A stretch of 64,000 bases of DNA from Candidatus Bathyarchaeota archaeon (GCA_005884195.1 VBBP01000054.1:1-64000); one strand, 5' to 3'. Positions 7,823 to 16,916 are shown, numbered from the stretch's first letter. Notes: a model not told the origin generated them from the letters alone. Made by a program: numbers and translations.

Positions 7823-8161
7823 ATGGTTACTGTCGAAGCAGTTGAGAAGGAACTCGAAAAAGTCGTTGACCCAGAGATAGGGCTTCCAATCACCGAGATG
7901 CACCTGGTTGACGAGATAAGCATCCAAGATAACGGGGAGATATTCATCAAATATCATCTTACTGCGCCGTTCTGTCCGCCCATCTTCGCAGAAGACATCG
8001 GAATGAACATAAGGACACTGACTTCCAAACTTGAAGGAGTGAAGAAGGTCACAGTAGTTCTGCATGGACACGCGCTCGCAAACGAGATTAATCAGAGGGT
8101 CAATCCCGGCTACACTGCTCCACCTGTCCAGCCGGCAACGCCAAATCAGCCAAAGTCATGA
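7823..8161 (+). CDS. Stand-alone MIP18 (DUF59) family protein
   Basis: 112 residues with the MIP18 signature VVDPEIGLPITEMHLVDEI (about 14-32) and a cysteine in the HLTAPFCPP context (about residue 51) equivalent to the reactive Cys of SufT/PaaD-like proteins. The tail is Pro/Gln-rich. MIP18 proteins assist Fe-S cluster assembly or delivery. A second copy of the same domain is fused to the Mrp-type ATPase 3.5 kb upstream, so the two may work in one pathway. Confidence 0.85.
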   Translation: MVTVEAVEKELEKVVDPEIGLPITEMHLVDEISIQDNGEIFIKYHLTAPFCPPIFAEDIGMNIRTLTSKLEGVKKVTVVLHGHALANEINQRVNPGYTAPPVQPATPNQPKS

Positions 8162-8338
8162 GTCAGTCAGAGCTTCAATCCTTGAAGATATTCCCGAAGG
8201 TCCTTTGAATCGTTTCCTGGTCGAGGGAGAGGGGATTTTCTTAGCAAGGTTCGGGGCCAATACTACGCACCCTGGCTCTGAAAGTTCACGCGGTCAGAGT
8301 TGAGAACAGCTTCCTATTCACCTAAGCCTGCGAAGCCT

Positions 8339-9046
8339 CTACCTGAAGGCATCATATAGGAAGGCTCCCAGCAACCCTCCGAGGACCGGTCCCACGATAT
8401 AGATCCATAAATTACCCAATGGGGTCAGACTGAAGACCGCTGAAGCTATTGTTGGGCCCCACGTTCTGGCCGGGTTAAGAGATGCTCCAGAGATTGGCCC
8501 GAACATCCAGACGATGGCTGCCAGAGAAAATCCTATGGTGACTCCCGCCCGGTTCGGGTCTGCAGCCTTGTCCGTAGCCCCGAAAACCGTGAGGACGAGA
8601 ATAGCAGTCCCGATAATCTCGGCTAAAAGTACTGCACCTACGCCGAATTGGGTGCTTGGAACTGTGTCTCCTAGAAAGGTTGACTGGGCGGCTTGTACGA
8701 GTACTCTGTTGTTGTTCGAGGTCCATAGTGCGAGCTGGACGAAACCTGCGATTGTTGCGCCCGCAAGTTGGCCAAGAATGTATGGAGCCACCTTCCTTGT
8801 TTCTATCCTCCGGGTAGCCCAGTGGGCAATCGTCACTGCAGGATTGATGTGGGCACCTGTTAGCCGACCTATCGTATAGACGGCGAGTAAAAGCGCCACT
8901 CCGTGGGCAAGACCGATGAAGCCTAAGCCTGCGCTCGTGACCGAGCCATCGAGAAACGTGACAGCTATTATCGTTCCCGGACCAATCACGGTGAGAAGAA
9001 ACGTCCCATAAGCCTCAGCCAATGCGGCGCGTGCCATCTGATTCAT
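8339..9046 (-). CDS. Aquaporin / MIP-family channel
   Basis: 235-residue integral membrane protein with six hydrophobic helices and the two half-helix NPA motifs of the family: NPA at 68-70 (HINPAVTIAHW) and NPA at 191-193 followed by Arg (SLNPARTWGP), the selectivity-filter arginine. It conducts water or small neutral solutes across the cytoplasmic membrane. Length and topology are complete. Whether it is a water channel or a glycerol facilitator cannot be decided from the sequence alone. Confidence 0.93.
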   Translation of the reverse strand: MNQMARAALAEAYGTFLLTVIGPGTIIAVTFLDGSVTSAGLGFIGLAHGVALLLAVYTIGRLTGAHINPAVTIAHWATRRIETRKVAPYILGQLAGATIAGFVQLALWTSNNNRVLVQAAQSTFLGDTVPSTQFGVGAVLLAEIIGTAILVLTVFGATDKAADPNRAGVTIGFSLAAIVWMFGPISGASLNPARTWGPTIASAVFSLTPLGNLWIYIVGPVLGGLLGAFLYDAFR

Positions 9047-9190
9047 GACGAAAACGAGTTCTCACTGGACTCTCCGTATATAGCGCTTGTTTTCTAGGTG
9101 TCGAGCGTTTTCCCACCCTATATCCAGATTCAACCATGCTCTTGGGCAAAGAATTTTCTATGGTAGACGATCCACTAATAGTGCGGAAAC

Positions 9191-11047
9191 TTGACGGTAA
9201 CCAACAGTTTCACCTGGATGATAGGCGGTCCCCAAGGTAGTGGGATCAACTCGGTTGCAGAGAACTTTGCAAAAGCCTGTATCAGAGGAGGACTCCACAT
9301 ATTTGCCAACATCGAATATCACTCAAACATCAAGGGAGAACACAGTTACTACAGGCTCAGGGTAGAATCAAAAGCGCCTCGCTCCCATGTAGACTGGGTA
9401 GACTTGCTGGTAGCCCTGGATCGAGAAACAATCTTCGGGGACATGAACAAGCCTCACCCTACGCATCGAGGTCATAGACACGAGGTTAGCCCCGGCGGCG
9501 GAATAATCTACGACCGCAGCCTTAACCTCACACCTGATTCCTTCGGACGCGATGATATCAAACTCTTTCCTATTCCCTACATGGACCTACTCGTCGACGC
9601 TCTGAAAGAATTCGGAAAGGACAAGGAACTCAGCAAGTACCAAGTAATGGTCAACACGATCGCCCTCGGGGCCTCGCTCGGCCTCGCTGACTACGATTTC
9701 GATCTCGCAACCGAGGCAATAAAAGAAGGATTTACGGGACGAAAAGCAGCTCTGGGCGACGTGAACGTCAGCGCGGCAAGACGTGGATACGACTACGCGA
9801 AGAAGAGCTTCGGCGAAGACGCTTTTCCCTCGAAGCTACGAAAACAACCACTATCCGGGAAGCGAATAATGATGAGAGGCGTCCAAGCAGTGGCCATCGC
9901 CAAACTAAAAGCTGGATGCGGATTCCAAACATACTACCCGATTACACCAGCAACAGACGAGAGCGAGTACCTAGAGTCCCATCAAAAGGACTACAACATG
10001 ATTGTTGTACAAGCGGAAGACGAGATTTCCGCCATCAACATGGCGACCGGCGCCGCTCACGCCGGCCTCAGATCTTCAACCTCCACATCGGGACCAGGAT
10101 TTTCCCTTATGGCTGAAGGTCTGGGATGGGCGGGAATAACTGAGGCCCCTGGACCAGTTGTCGTACTATATCAGCGAGCGGGTCCTGCAACGGGGATGCC
10201 AACCAGAACCGAGCAAGCAGATCTAAGATTCGCACTCCACGCCGCTCACGGAGAATTTCCTAGAATCATTATCGCACCGGGAGACGTGATCGAAACCTAC
10301 TACGACACGTTCGACTCGTTCAACTACGCCGAACACTACCAGGTACCAGTAATCCTGCTGACCGACAAGTTCCTCGCCAGCACGTACCAGGACATAGCTC
10401 CATTCGACGGGGATAATCTGAAGGTCGATCGCGGAGACATGGTCCGAGAATCAGACCTTGCTGCCGGCTCAGACTACAAGCGCTATCGCTGGACAGAACT
10501 CGGCATCTCTCCCCGGGCGATTCCCGGCCAGAAAGGCGGAATATTCTGGACAACTGGAGATGAACACGACGAGTACGGTCACATAACCGAAGCCCCGGAC
10601 ATCCGAATCAAGATGATGAGGAAGAGAATGCGAAAGATCGAGCTGGCAGGACAAGTTATTCCAGACTCAAAAAAGGCGACTCTACACGGACCCAAGGCGG
10701 CTCCAATTACTCTCGTTGGCTGGGGATCATCAAAGGGCGCGATACTCGACGGAATGGAAGACCTCAAGAGCGACGGGATAGAAACAAACTTTCTACAGGT
10801 ACGATACGTCAACCCCTTTCCAACTAACTTCGTCCAGCAAGTGCTTGGTTCAGCCAGGAGAAAAATCGGGATCGAAAACAATTACTCGGCCCAGATGGCA
10901 GGGCTGATCCGCGAAAAAACGGGTATCGCAGTAGACAACACAATCGTGAAATTCGATGGAAGACCATTTTCCCAGAACGAAATCTACGAGGGTGTCAAAG
11001 ACATAATAAAGAACGGAATCAAGGAGGTTACTGTATCTCATGCTTGA
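9191..11047 (+). CDS. 2-oxoacid:ferredoxin oxidoreductase, fused gamma-alpha subunit
   Basis: 618-residue large subunit of the two-subunit archaeal enzyme that oxidatively decarboxylates 2-oxoacids (pyruvate, 2-oxoglutarate or others) to acyl-CoA while reducing ferredoxin. The gamma domain is N-terminal (GGPQGSGINSVAENFAKAC, about 12-30). The alpha domain starts near residue 215 (CGFQTYYPITPATDESEYL) and contains TSTSGPGFSLMAEGLGWAG. The start is TTG, with no better alternative in frame. It overlaps the beta-subunit gene by 8 bases, so the two are translated together. Substrate specificity is not readable with confidence. Confidence 0.93.
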   Translation: MTVTNSFTWMIGGPQGSGINSVAENFAKACIRGGLHIFANIEYHSNIKGEHSYYRLRVESKAPRSHVDWVDLLVALDRETIFGDMNKPHPTHRGHRHEVSPGGGIIYDRSLNLTPDSFGRDDIKLFPIPYMDLLVDALKEFGKDKELSKYQVMVNTIALGASLGLADYDFDLATEAIKEGFTGRKAALGDVNVSAARRGYDYAKKSFGEDAFPSKLRKQPLSGKRIMMRGVQAVAIAKLKAGCGFQTYYPITPATDESEYLESHQKDYNMIVVQAEDEISAINMATGAAHAGLRSSTSTSGPGFSLMAEGLGWAGITEAPGPVVVLYQRAGPATGMPTRTEQADLRFALHAAHGEFPRIIIAPGDVIETYYDTFDSFNYAEHYQVPVILLTDKFLASTYQDIAPFDGDNLKVDRGDMVRESDLAAGSDYKRYRWTELGISPRAIPGQKGGIFWTTGDEHDEYGHITEAPDIRIKMMRKRMRKIELAGQVIPDSKKATLHGPKAAPITLVGWGSSKGAILDGMEDLKSDGIETNFLQVRYVNPFPTNFVQQVLGSARRKIGIENNYSAQMAGLIREKTGIAVDNTIVKFDGRPFSQNEIYEGVKDIIKNGIKEVTVSHA

Positions 11048-11969
11048 GCTAAAGACATACCGGACCCAGGTCCACAACGACTGGTGTCCAGGTTGCGGGG
11101 ATTTCGGAATCGTCAATGCGATTCAGATGACACTTTTGGAGATGCAGCTGGAGCCGCACAGGGTCGCGATATTCTCGGGAATCGGGTGCTCAGGCAAGAC
11201 CCCCCACTTTGTGAACGCGTACGGCTTTCACACGCTTCACGGTAGAGTGCTTCCAATTGCTACTGGAGCTCGCCTAGCTAACCCGGGATTGACCATTGTG
11301 GCCGTGGGCGGCGATGGAGATGGGCTGGGCATTGGCGCCGGGCACTTTGTGAACACGGGACGGAGGAATTTGGATTTCACTTATGTTCTATACGATAACG
11401 GCGTCTATGGGTTGACAAAAGGTCAAGCTTCTCCGACATTGCCGAAGGGCGTAAAGACGAAATCGATGCCTGGACCGGCTATTGTTGAGCGCGTGAACCC
11501 GATTGCAATGGCTGTCGCTTCCGGCTATACGTTCGTAGCACGAAGCTATGCTCTTGATGTGCGCCATCTCAAGCAGACTCTCCGAGCCGCGATAGAACAT
11601 CGGGGGAGCGCGTTTGTAGACGTCTTGCAGACGTGTCCGACCTACAATGATATCAATACAAAAGAATGGTACGGGGGCGAGGACCTTCCAGTCAAAGCGC
11701 CGAGACTCTACAAGCTGGAAGATTCAGGATACAGTGGCGCGGTCGCGGATCCTTCGTTAGAAGAAGAGGTTAACGCGAAGAAGGGAAATGCGCTGGTGAA
11801 GTCTTTCGAGTGGGGCGACAAGATACCGATTGGTGTCTTCTTCAAGATGGAAGTCCCGACCTTTGAAGACCAACTGGCCCTGCGAATGCCCGCGTTGAAA
11901 GACAAGCCCTTTGTCGAGCAGGACATTTACAACCGCGACATTACACCGCTGCTGGACGAACTTACCTAG
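11040..11969 (+). CDS. 2-oxoacid:ferredoxin oxidoreductase, beta subunit (TPP-binding)
   Basis: 309 residues forming the catalytic thiamine-diphosphate-binding partner of the preceding subunit. Visible are WCPGCGDFGI (about 16-25, with cluster-ligand cysteines), GIGCSGK, and the TPP/Mg motif GGDGDGLGIG followed by NTGRRN. The C-terminal 60 residues complete the family length. It overlaps the alpha gene by 8 bases. The dimeric architecture matches the crenarchaeal-type enzyme without a separate delta ferredoxin subunit. Confidence 0.94.
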   Translation: MLELKTYRTQVHNDWCPGCGDFGIVNAIQMTLLEMQLEPHRVAIFSGIGCSGKTPHFVNAYGFHTLHGRVLPIATGARLANPGLTIVAVGGDGDGLGIGAGHFVNTGRRNLDFTYVLYDNGVYGLTKGQASPTLPKGVKTKSMPGPAIVERVNPIAMAVASGYTFVARSYALDVRHLKQTLRAAIEHRGSAFVDVLQTCPTYNDINTKEWYGGEDLPVKAPRLYKLEDSGYSGAVADPSLEEEVNAKKGNALVKSFEWGDKIPIGVFFKMEVPTFEDQLALRMPALKDKPFVEQDIYNRDITPLLDELT

Positions 11970-12070
11970 ATCGGGAAGATGTCGCCCGCTCCAAAGTTCT
12001 GGCAGGCTACGACTCGCGTACCCGCGTCGCGAGACGCCTGGAATTCATCTCAGGAAATGATTTTCTGTCT

Positions 12071-12205
12071 GTCAGTGATAATGGGCGAGATAGGCTTGTC
12101 AAAGCCCAATCTGGGCTTAGATAGATAGGGAATTATCCGCGTTTCCAGCGTGGATTATCCCCTGTTCTAGATTTGCACGTTCAGATCTTGAATCAGGGCT
12201 GGAAA
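12071..12205 (+). repeat. Possible copy C of the dispersed intergenic element
   Basis: The 283-bp gap between the convergent beta-subunit and aldehyde dehydrogenase genes contains GATAATGGGCGAGATAGG (12077 onward), a small GCCCA/TGGGC hairpin, a longer imperfect inverted repeat around 12131-12165, and CAGATCTTGAATCAGGGC (12182 onward). These match the end blocks of the clearer copies at 20090 and 32373 in the same order. The middle differs, so it is a weak copy. Confidence 0.45.
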
Positions 12206-12252
12206 CGGGTGACTTGGAGTGAAAATCTTGGGCCTTGCGAATCGGCTGGCTT

Positions 12253-13710
12253 CTATGACAGGTTTATCGAGATATTCTTGGTCCGTGTGTAGAATTCCAA
12301 CGAGCGTATCCCATTCTCATGCCCGATACCGCTGTCCTTGTAGCCGCCGAACGGGGTCTGAGGAAAAGTCACCAAATACTCGTTTACCGCTAGTCCACCA
12401 ACTTGGAGGCGAGCCGCGAGCTCATGAGCTACTTTCAGGTTGCTTGTCCAAGCTCCCCCGTAGAGTCCGTAATCCGTCTCGTTGGCCATGGCGACGACCT
12501 CATCCAGGGTCTTGAACTTGGTAATGCTGAGTACGGGTCCGAAAATCTCATCGCAGCCAATTTTCATCTGCCCGTTGACATTCTCGAAGATAGTGGGTTC
12601 TACGAAATTTCCCTTCTGCAATCTCGGGTCGATCGGCCTCTTTCCTCCGCAGAGTAGGCTAGCTCCTTCCTCGAGGCCGTCCTTGACAAACCCTAAGACC
12701 AGATCTTGGCGTGACTTGGAGGCTAAGGGTCCCATCTCGCTGGTTTCGTCGGTGCCGGGCCCGACTTTTATCGCTCGGGTCTTGGCAACGAGATCCTTTA
12801 CGAAGCTGTCGTACACATTCTCATGAATGAAGGCTCTAGATCCAGCCCAGCACATCTGCCCAGCGTTGGTAAAGATTCCTTCTTTCACGCTCTTAGCGGC
12901 CTTTGTCAGGTCGGCGTCGGGGAAAACGATGTGAGGGTTCTTACCGCCTAACTCCAAGAGAACTCGAGTGACATTTTTCGCCGCGGATTCCATTACCTGC
13001 TTTCCAGTCTCAGCAGACCCCGTGAATACAATCCCGTCCACTTGCGGGTCGGAAACGAGGGCTCCGCCAACCTCTGCGCCTGATCCCGTTACAATATTGA
13101 TGACTCCTTTGGGGATGCCGGCTTTGAGGGCTAGATCTCCCAGCATGATAGCTGTTAGAGGCGTAATCTCAGATGGCTTCATGACAACTGTGTTCCCCGC
13201 AGCAATGGCGGGTGCCAAACTTCTCGCAGCTAGTGCAATCGGATAGTTCCAAGGTACAATGTGCAAGGTTACTCCGAGCGCTTCTCGAAGAGTGTAGTTC
13301 AACCGTTTTGGAGGTACGGGTATGGTTTCTCCTTCAATTTTGTCGGCCAATCCGGCCCAGTACTCGAATGCTCTCGCCGCCCAAGCTACGTCACCCTTTG
13401 ACTCTCGGAGAGTCTTACCCTCGCTCAGAGTCTCAAGTCTAGCTAGTTGTTCTGAACTCTCCCTGACTAGACCGGTGAGCTTGGTGAGGAGACGTCCTCT
13501 CTTGCTTGGATCGATGTCGACCCAGCCCGTCGACTCAAGTGCTGACCTTGCACTCTCGACTGCGGCTTTCGCATCTTGCTTGGTGGCTCGTGGAACCTCG
13601 GCGACAACCTCGTTGTTCGAAGGGTCAAGGATTGATGAGACAGCACCGTTAGAGCTGTCCTTCCACTCTCCGCCAATCAGCATCTTGTACTTCTGAATCT
13701 GAACTGTCAA
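12253..13710 (-). CDS. NAD(P)-dependent aldehyde dehydrogenase (succinate-semialdehyde dehydrogenase-like)
   Basis: 485-residue enzyme oxidising an aldehyde to the carboxylate. Family landmarks are all present: PWNYP (153-157), FTGSAETG (229-236) of the cofactor site, the general-base Glu in LELGGKNP (E253), and the catalytic Cys in NAGQMCWAG (C287). The C-terminal FGGYKDSGIG motif is also present. Overall it resembles the succinate-semialdehyde/general ALDH clade. The substrate cannot be fixed. It is convergent with the oxidoreductase genes; start is TTG. Confidence 0.92.
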   Translation of the reverse strand: MTVQIQKYKMLIGGEWKDSSNGAVSSILDPSNNEVVAEVPRATKQDAKAAVESARSALESTGWVDIDPSKRGRLLTKLTGLVRESSEQLARLETLSEGKTLRESKGDVAWAARAFEYWAGLADKIEGETIPVPPKRLNYTLREALGVTLHIVPWNYPIALAARSLAPAIAAGNTVVMKPSEITPLTAIMLGDLALKAGIPKGVINIVTGSGAEVGGALVSDPQVDGIVFTGSAETGKQVMESAAKNVTRVLLELGGKNPHIVFPDADLTKAAKSVKEGIFTNAGQMCWAGSRAFIHENVYDSFVKDLVAKTRAIKVGPGTDETSEMGPLASKSRQDLVLGFVKDGLEEGASLLCGGKRPIDPRLQKGNFVEPTIFENVNGQMKIGCDEIFGPVLSITKFKTLDEVVAMANETDYGLYGGAWTSNLKVAHELAARLQVGGLAVNEYLVTFPQTPFGGYKDSGIGHENGIRSLEFYTRTKNISINLS

Positions 13711-13751
13711 GTCTGTACCCCAAACCGGGTGAGGCTATAAAAGAGCCTTCC

Positions 13752-14663
13752 CTAGGAAGGAATCGTTTGCGTCTTTATCTCGCGTGCCATGTTGATCAAA
13801 AGCTGGACTCTTCGATCAAGGTCGGGATATCTGCTGAGTAAACCCTTTGAGTTGTGACCCACGAACAGCCCGGCACCTGGCCCAGGTAAGTGGGCATGAT
13901 AGGCTGAATGAACTTTTAGCAAAGCGGACGCGAGGGCCAAGGGTTTTCCTGTGTATTTGACCGATGACTGGTCCGCCAAGAGTTCTCGTTCTCTATGAAC
14001 TGCCGCCTCAACAAGATGTAGGATCGGGTCAAAAGCAAAAGCCAACTTGGCCAACCTGGCGAATCCTTTTTCCTGAGAGTCGTTGTTCTTCAAATGAGAT
14101 AGTTCGTGAGCGACGACCGCCTCAACCTCTGTCGAGGACATTGATGCGACCATTTCCGGAGAGACTGCCACAACGTTCCGTCCGTTGTTTCTAAGGGAGA
14201 AGGCGTATCCAACTGTCGCTTCTCTAAGATCGACTTCTTGGATGTTCATCTTTCTGCAAAGATCTGCACAGGTCTCGCTCACGCTAGGGGCTGAGAGAGA
14301 TCCCGCAATCATGCCTTCAAGCATCCTAGGGAACGCGAATTTCCTCGCAACAAGAGACAAAAGAGAAGCGATCCCTAGAGATGCGATCAGCGAGCTTCCG
14401 AATACCAGTTCTACCGTTCGTTGCCTTTGCCATTCGTATGAGTCGAGGAAAAGGGTGCAAACGACAAGGCTGATTCCGAGAAAAGACCAAAAGAAAACAG
14501 AGGAGGATAGAATTGGATAGAGCATCATGGATCTTCGTAGAGGATTTCCCTTGCTCGATCGGTAAGCGATGTAGGAGGAGGCTTGGGTTATCAGAACGAC
14601 AGTTACAATTCCCAGGGTCGCTATTGAAAGAAAATAGGCGGAGTAAAGCTCCAGGCTTATCGT
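13752..14663 (-). CDS. Membrane M48-type metallopeptidase paired with BlaI (BlaR1-like sensor protease)
   Basis: The zinc site is HELSH (141-145 counting from the first ATG at 14528), with RERELLAD further on supplying the third ligand, and there are hydrophobic helices before it. The frame stays open upstream of 14528 and encodes another membrane helix (LYSAYFLSIATLGIVTVV) back to the blaI stop codon, but contains no ATG, GTG or TTG there. I place the start at ACG (14661-14663), one base before the blaI stop; ATA (14658-14660) or CTG are alternatives. It probably senses an envelope signal and cleaves or inactivates the adjacent BlaI repressor, as in BlaR1/BlaI systems (inference). Confidence 0.8.
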   Translation of the reverse strand, partial: TISLELYSAYFLSIATLGIVTVVLITQASSYIAYRSSKGNPLRRSMMLYPILSSSVFFWSFLGISLVVCTLFLDSYEWQRQRTVELVFGSSLIASLGIASLLSLVARKFAFPRMLEGMIAGSLSAPSVSETCADLCRKMNIQEVDLREATVGYAFSLRNNGRNVVAVSPEMVASMSSTEVEAVVAHELSHLKNNDSQEKGFARLAKLAFAFDPILHLVEAAVHRERELLADQSSVKYTGKPLALASALLKVHSAYHAHLPGPGAGLFVGHNSKGLLSRYPDLDRRVQLLINMAREIKTQTIPS

Positions 14664-15037
14664 TGCCCGGACTCCCTTCGAACTTTCTCTTCCAGTCTCT
14701 TCAGATCCTCCTTCGGAATCTCATCCATGTAGTCGTGTAGGGTAGAGATTATGCTAGGTCCGAAGGCAGTCAGCAGTCTGTCGACGAATCCCTTCACGAC
14801 ACGACCTTTGACTTTGTCCTCGGAGTGGAGGCGATAGACGTATCTGGACCCTCCTCTGCCAACGGCTTCGTCCCGTGCCAAGATACCTTTCTTGTATAGA
14901 CGGTCCAGTGTCGTACTGATCGTTGTATACGCAAGTCCGCGCGTAGAGTGTAGGTCTTGCGCAACTTGGCGGGCAGAAGCGTTTCTCAGCCGGACAACCG
15001 TCCCGAGAACCGCTGCTTCTAGATCTCCAAGCTCCAA
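14657..15037 (-). CDS. BlaI/MecI/CopY-family repressor
   Basis: 126-residue winged-helix regulator with the family pattern LGDLEAAVLGTVVRLRNASARQVAQDL continuing into TTISTTLDRLYKKGILAR and a C-terminal dimerisation tail. BlaI proteins bind inverted-repeat operators as dimers and are inactivated by proteolysis. The next gene downstream encodes a membrane metallopeptidase and begins at the blaI stop codon, so the two form an operon. The region upstream (15040-15080) is AT-rich and may carry the operator. Start TTG. Confidence 0.9.
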   Translation of the reverse strand: MELGDLEAAVLGTVVRLRNASARQVAQDLHSTRGLAYTTISTTLDRLYKKGILARDEAVGRGGSRYVYRLHSEDKVKGRVVKGFVDRLLTAFGPSIISTLHDYMDEIPKEDLKRLEEKVRRESGQR

Positions 15038-15112
15038 AGCTGAAGTATCAGTCAGCTATCTGCAATATCTAACTTTCTATTCCGGTCGGAGCTCGTAAGG
15101 TTCGGGTTTTCG

Positions 15113-15155
15113 CAGATATTATCGGGCGAGATTGGGGGTTCAGATTCTCTGGGCA
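15113..15155 (+). repeat. Possible partial copy E of the dispersed element, in a 400-bp non-coding gap
   Basis: The gap 15038-15437 between the blaI operon and the divergent surface-protein gene has no plausible ORF. It contains ATTATCGGGCGAGATTGGGG followed by a GATTC-containing block and CTGGGC, close to the 5' block of the elements at 20090 and 32373. Only this block is recognisable, so the match could be fortuitous. Confidence 0.3.
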
Positions 15156-15437
15156 GTTCTCTCGATATGCCGCTCGGAGGTTTCTAAGCATCTGGATTGC
15201 CGGAAACCAAGCGTCTCGCTCCATCGAGAGGTGGGGAGAGTCTTGCTGAAGGAAGAGGGGAGGTAGGAAAACAAGGGCCCGAGCTGCACCCATGGGCTGG
15301 TCGGGGAAGGTTGGTGGACTCTAGCTTCACCTTACCACCGTTCAAAAGCCTGGTAGTACCCTAGGCTGTTTGATCGTGGTTAGAGATTCCCTAAAGCGTA
15401 GAGTTCTCGTTTTCTCAAACGTTAGTGGGTATATCTG

Positions 15438-16454
15438 TTGAAGAAGACGGCATACGCCTCATTACTACTGTTAGCACTTTCAGTTATGTTCGTCCCGCTG
15501 TTCTTAGTCAATGTCCACGCAACCAATGGATGCATCACTACTTGCAAGCTCAAAGCGGACACGACCGTGCCGGCTGCAGACGGAATTGTATATGTTGAGT
15601 TAGACAACAATACTGGCTCGGTCTATCCCTTACCGCACACATTCTCGTTCCTAAACAATACTCAGCATACTCTTACCGTTCTAAACACGACTCTGTCGGC
15701 CCCCTCAGGGGCTCGCTACGTCTGGAATGAATGGATACATTCTAGTTTGCAGTGGACGCCAACCCTGATGATGCGGACTCCGATCATGCTCTTCAATTAT
15801 ACAGGATCGTCTGATGGCGGGCCGTTCACAGCGAAGTTTGACAAACAGTTCCAGTACACTTTAACCTTCAAGGATGTTGCTGGACAATCATTGACTCCTG
15901 CTCCAACTTCCGTTGTATTGTCTAGTAGCGTATCGACGATAACAACGTCAGCATATTCGGCTCAGTGGCTCTCAGCTACATCCTGGACAGTTACCTCGGC
16001 GACTTGGGAAGGTTACCAAGGAGCCCTGCCTGCGCCAGTGTCTCTTGATCTTTCTTCGGCTTCGGCATCAGTTGCTGTTACAATAAGTGCTTACTCGGCC
16101 TCGGTCAAAGTTGTCGATAAGTTGAACAACCCGATTCAAGGAGCTTCCGTAACGATTACCTTCGCCAATGCGACGAACAGAATGTTTACGACCGATAATC
16201 AGGGACTGGTTCAGCTCGGCGATGTTCCAATTGGGCCTTATTCGGCGCATGTTTTGTATCAAGGACAAGACCAGGGAACCTGGTCGGAAGACGCTTCAAT
16301 CGCCGCGGTCAGCACTATAACTCTAAGCGTAGGTGGGACTACCTCTGCCCCGGTCGTTTCAGCGATTGTGCTGTTGACAATATTCGGCGTGGCACTTTTT
16401 CTGATTCTCTTGGCGGTCAAAGTGCGAAGGACAGCGCCTCCCCCCAAGATCTAG
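15438..16454 (+). CDS. Secreted/cell-surface protein with C-terminal membrane anchor
   Basis: 338 residues: a Sec-type signal peptide (1-28, LLLLALSVMFVPLFLV core, cleavage near VHA), a Ser/Thr/Val-rich beta-strand ectodomain with many Asn-x-Thr/Ser sequons, a carboxypeptidase-regulatory/Ig-like repeat near 225-285 (VKVVDKLNNPIQGASVTITF), and a terminal membrane helix (about 308-330) followed by a short basic tail. This is a typical archaeal S-layer-associated or adhesion protein. It is divergent from blaI and could be a target of that regulator. Start is TTG with no strong ribosome-binding site. Confidence 0.82.
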   Translation: MKKTAYASLLLLALSVMFVPLFLVNVHATNGCITTCKLKADTTVPAADGIVYVELDNNTGSVYPLPHTFSFLNNTQHTLTVLNTTLSAPSGARYVWNEWIHSSLQWTPTLMMRTPIMLFNYTGSSDGGPFTAKFDKQFQYTLTFKDVAGQSLTPAPTSVVLSSSVSTITTSAYSAQWLSATSWTVTSATWEGYQGALPAPVSLDLSSASASVAVTISAYSASVKVVDKLNNPIQGASVTITFANATNRMFTTDNQGLVQLGDVPIGPYSAHVLYQGQDQGTWSEDASIAAVSTITLSVGGTTSAPVVSAIVLLTIFGVALFLILLAVKVRRTAPPPKI

Positions 16455-16541
16455 TTTTTCTGGCATCCTCTTTTCTTCAAGACTTCTTCCCCGCCTCGTT
16501 TTTCCGCACGACTTGAGCTATTGCTCGTGAAAATGATAATC

Positions 16542-16549
16542 CTTATACT
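16542..16549 (+). promoter_or_regulatory. TATA box of a leaderless small gene
   Basis: CTTATACT is centred about 25 bases upstream of the ATG at 16570, so transcription should start at or next to the start codon, giving a leaderless mRNA. Confidence 0.55.
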
Positions 16550-16569
16550 AGCAGCCGATTAGAAACAGT

Positions 16570-16716
16570 ATGCGTCGGGGCGGCATGGACGGGGAAAACC
16601 CCAAACAGAATGAGATGGCCGAAGACCTCGACGATATTGCGACGTTGATGAATCTTCTTGAGTTGCACTCTCGCCTGAGGATTGAAACGAGCCATTTCGA
16701 GAATGAGCTAGACTAG
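16570..16716 (+). CDS. Small acidic protein, 48 aa
   Basis: The frame from ATG 16570 to TAG 16714-16716 encodes an acidic, helix-prone peptide (DDIATLMNLLELHSRLRIE core) with no cysteine or membrane segment. A well-placed TATA box argues that it is expressed as a leaderless message. The sequence is unrecognised; a small regulatory or binding protein is possible. Confidence 0.5.
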   Translation: MRRGGMDGENPKQNEMAEDLDDIATLMNLLELHSRLRIETSHFENELD

Positions 16717-16916
16717 GACCGGCTCACACCAGAACAATTCTCTCTGAGTAATCCCCGAGAGCCAAGCTAACGCAACTGATGATCGGACAAAATCAGACCA
16801 CAATACCTGCTCTTCACAATCTCGGTCACTCCTTGATGCGAGTCTAGGTTACAATCCCCATTCATACGCCGAGGAGGCTCTGACAGAAAATAGTAGCTTC
16901 GACGGTTAACTTTCCC

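Noticed and set aside
10579..10881. Antisense frames within the 2-oxoacid oxidoreductase genes and other long open antisense frames (for example in smc, polB and pheT)
   Set aside because: They follow from codon bias of the real genes on the other strand; composition is low-complexity (Ser/Leu/Arg-rich) and no family motif was seen.
12131..12165. Inverted repeat in the convergent gap as an IS end
   Set aside because: Imperfect, short and without a transposase nearby; better explained as part of the weak copy C of the intergenic element or a terminator stem.
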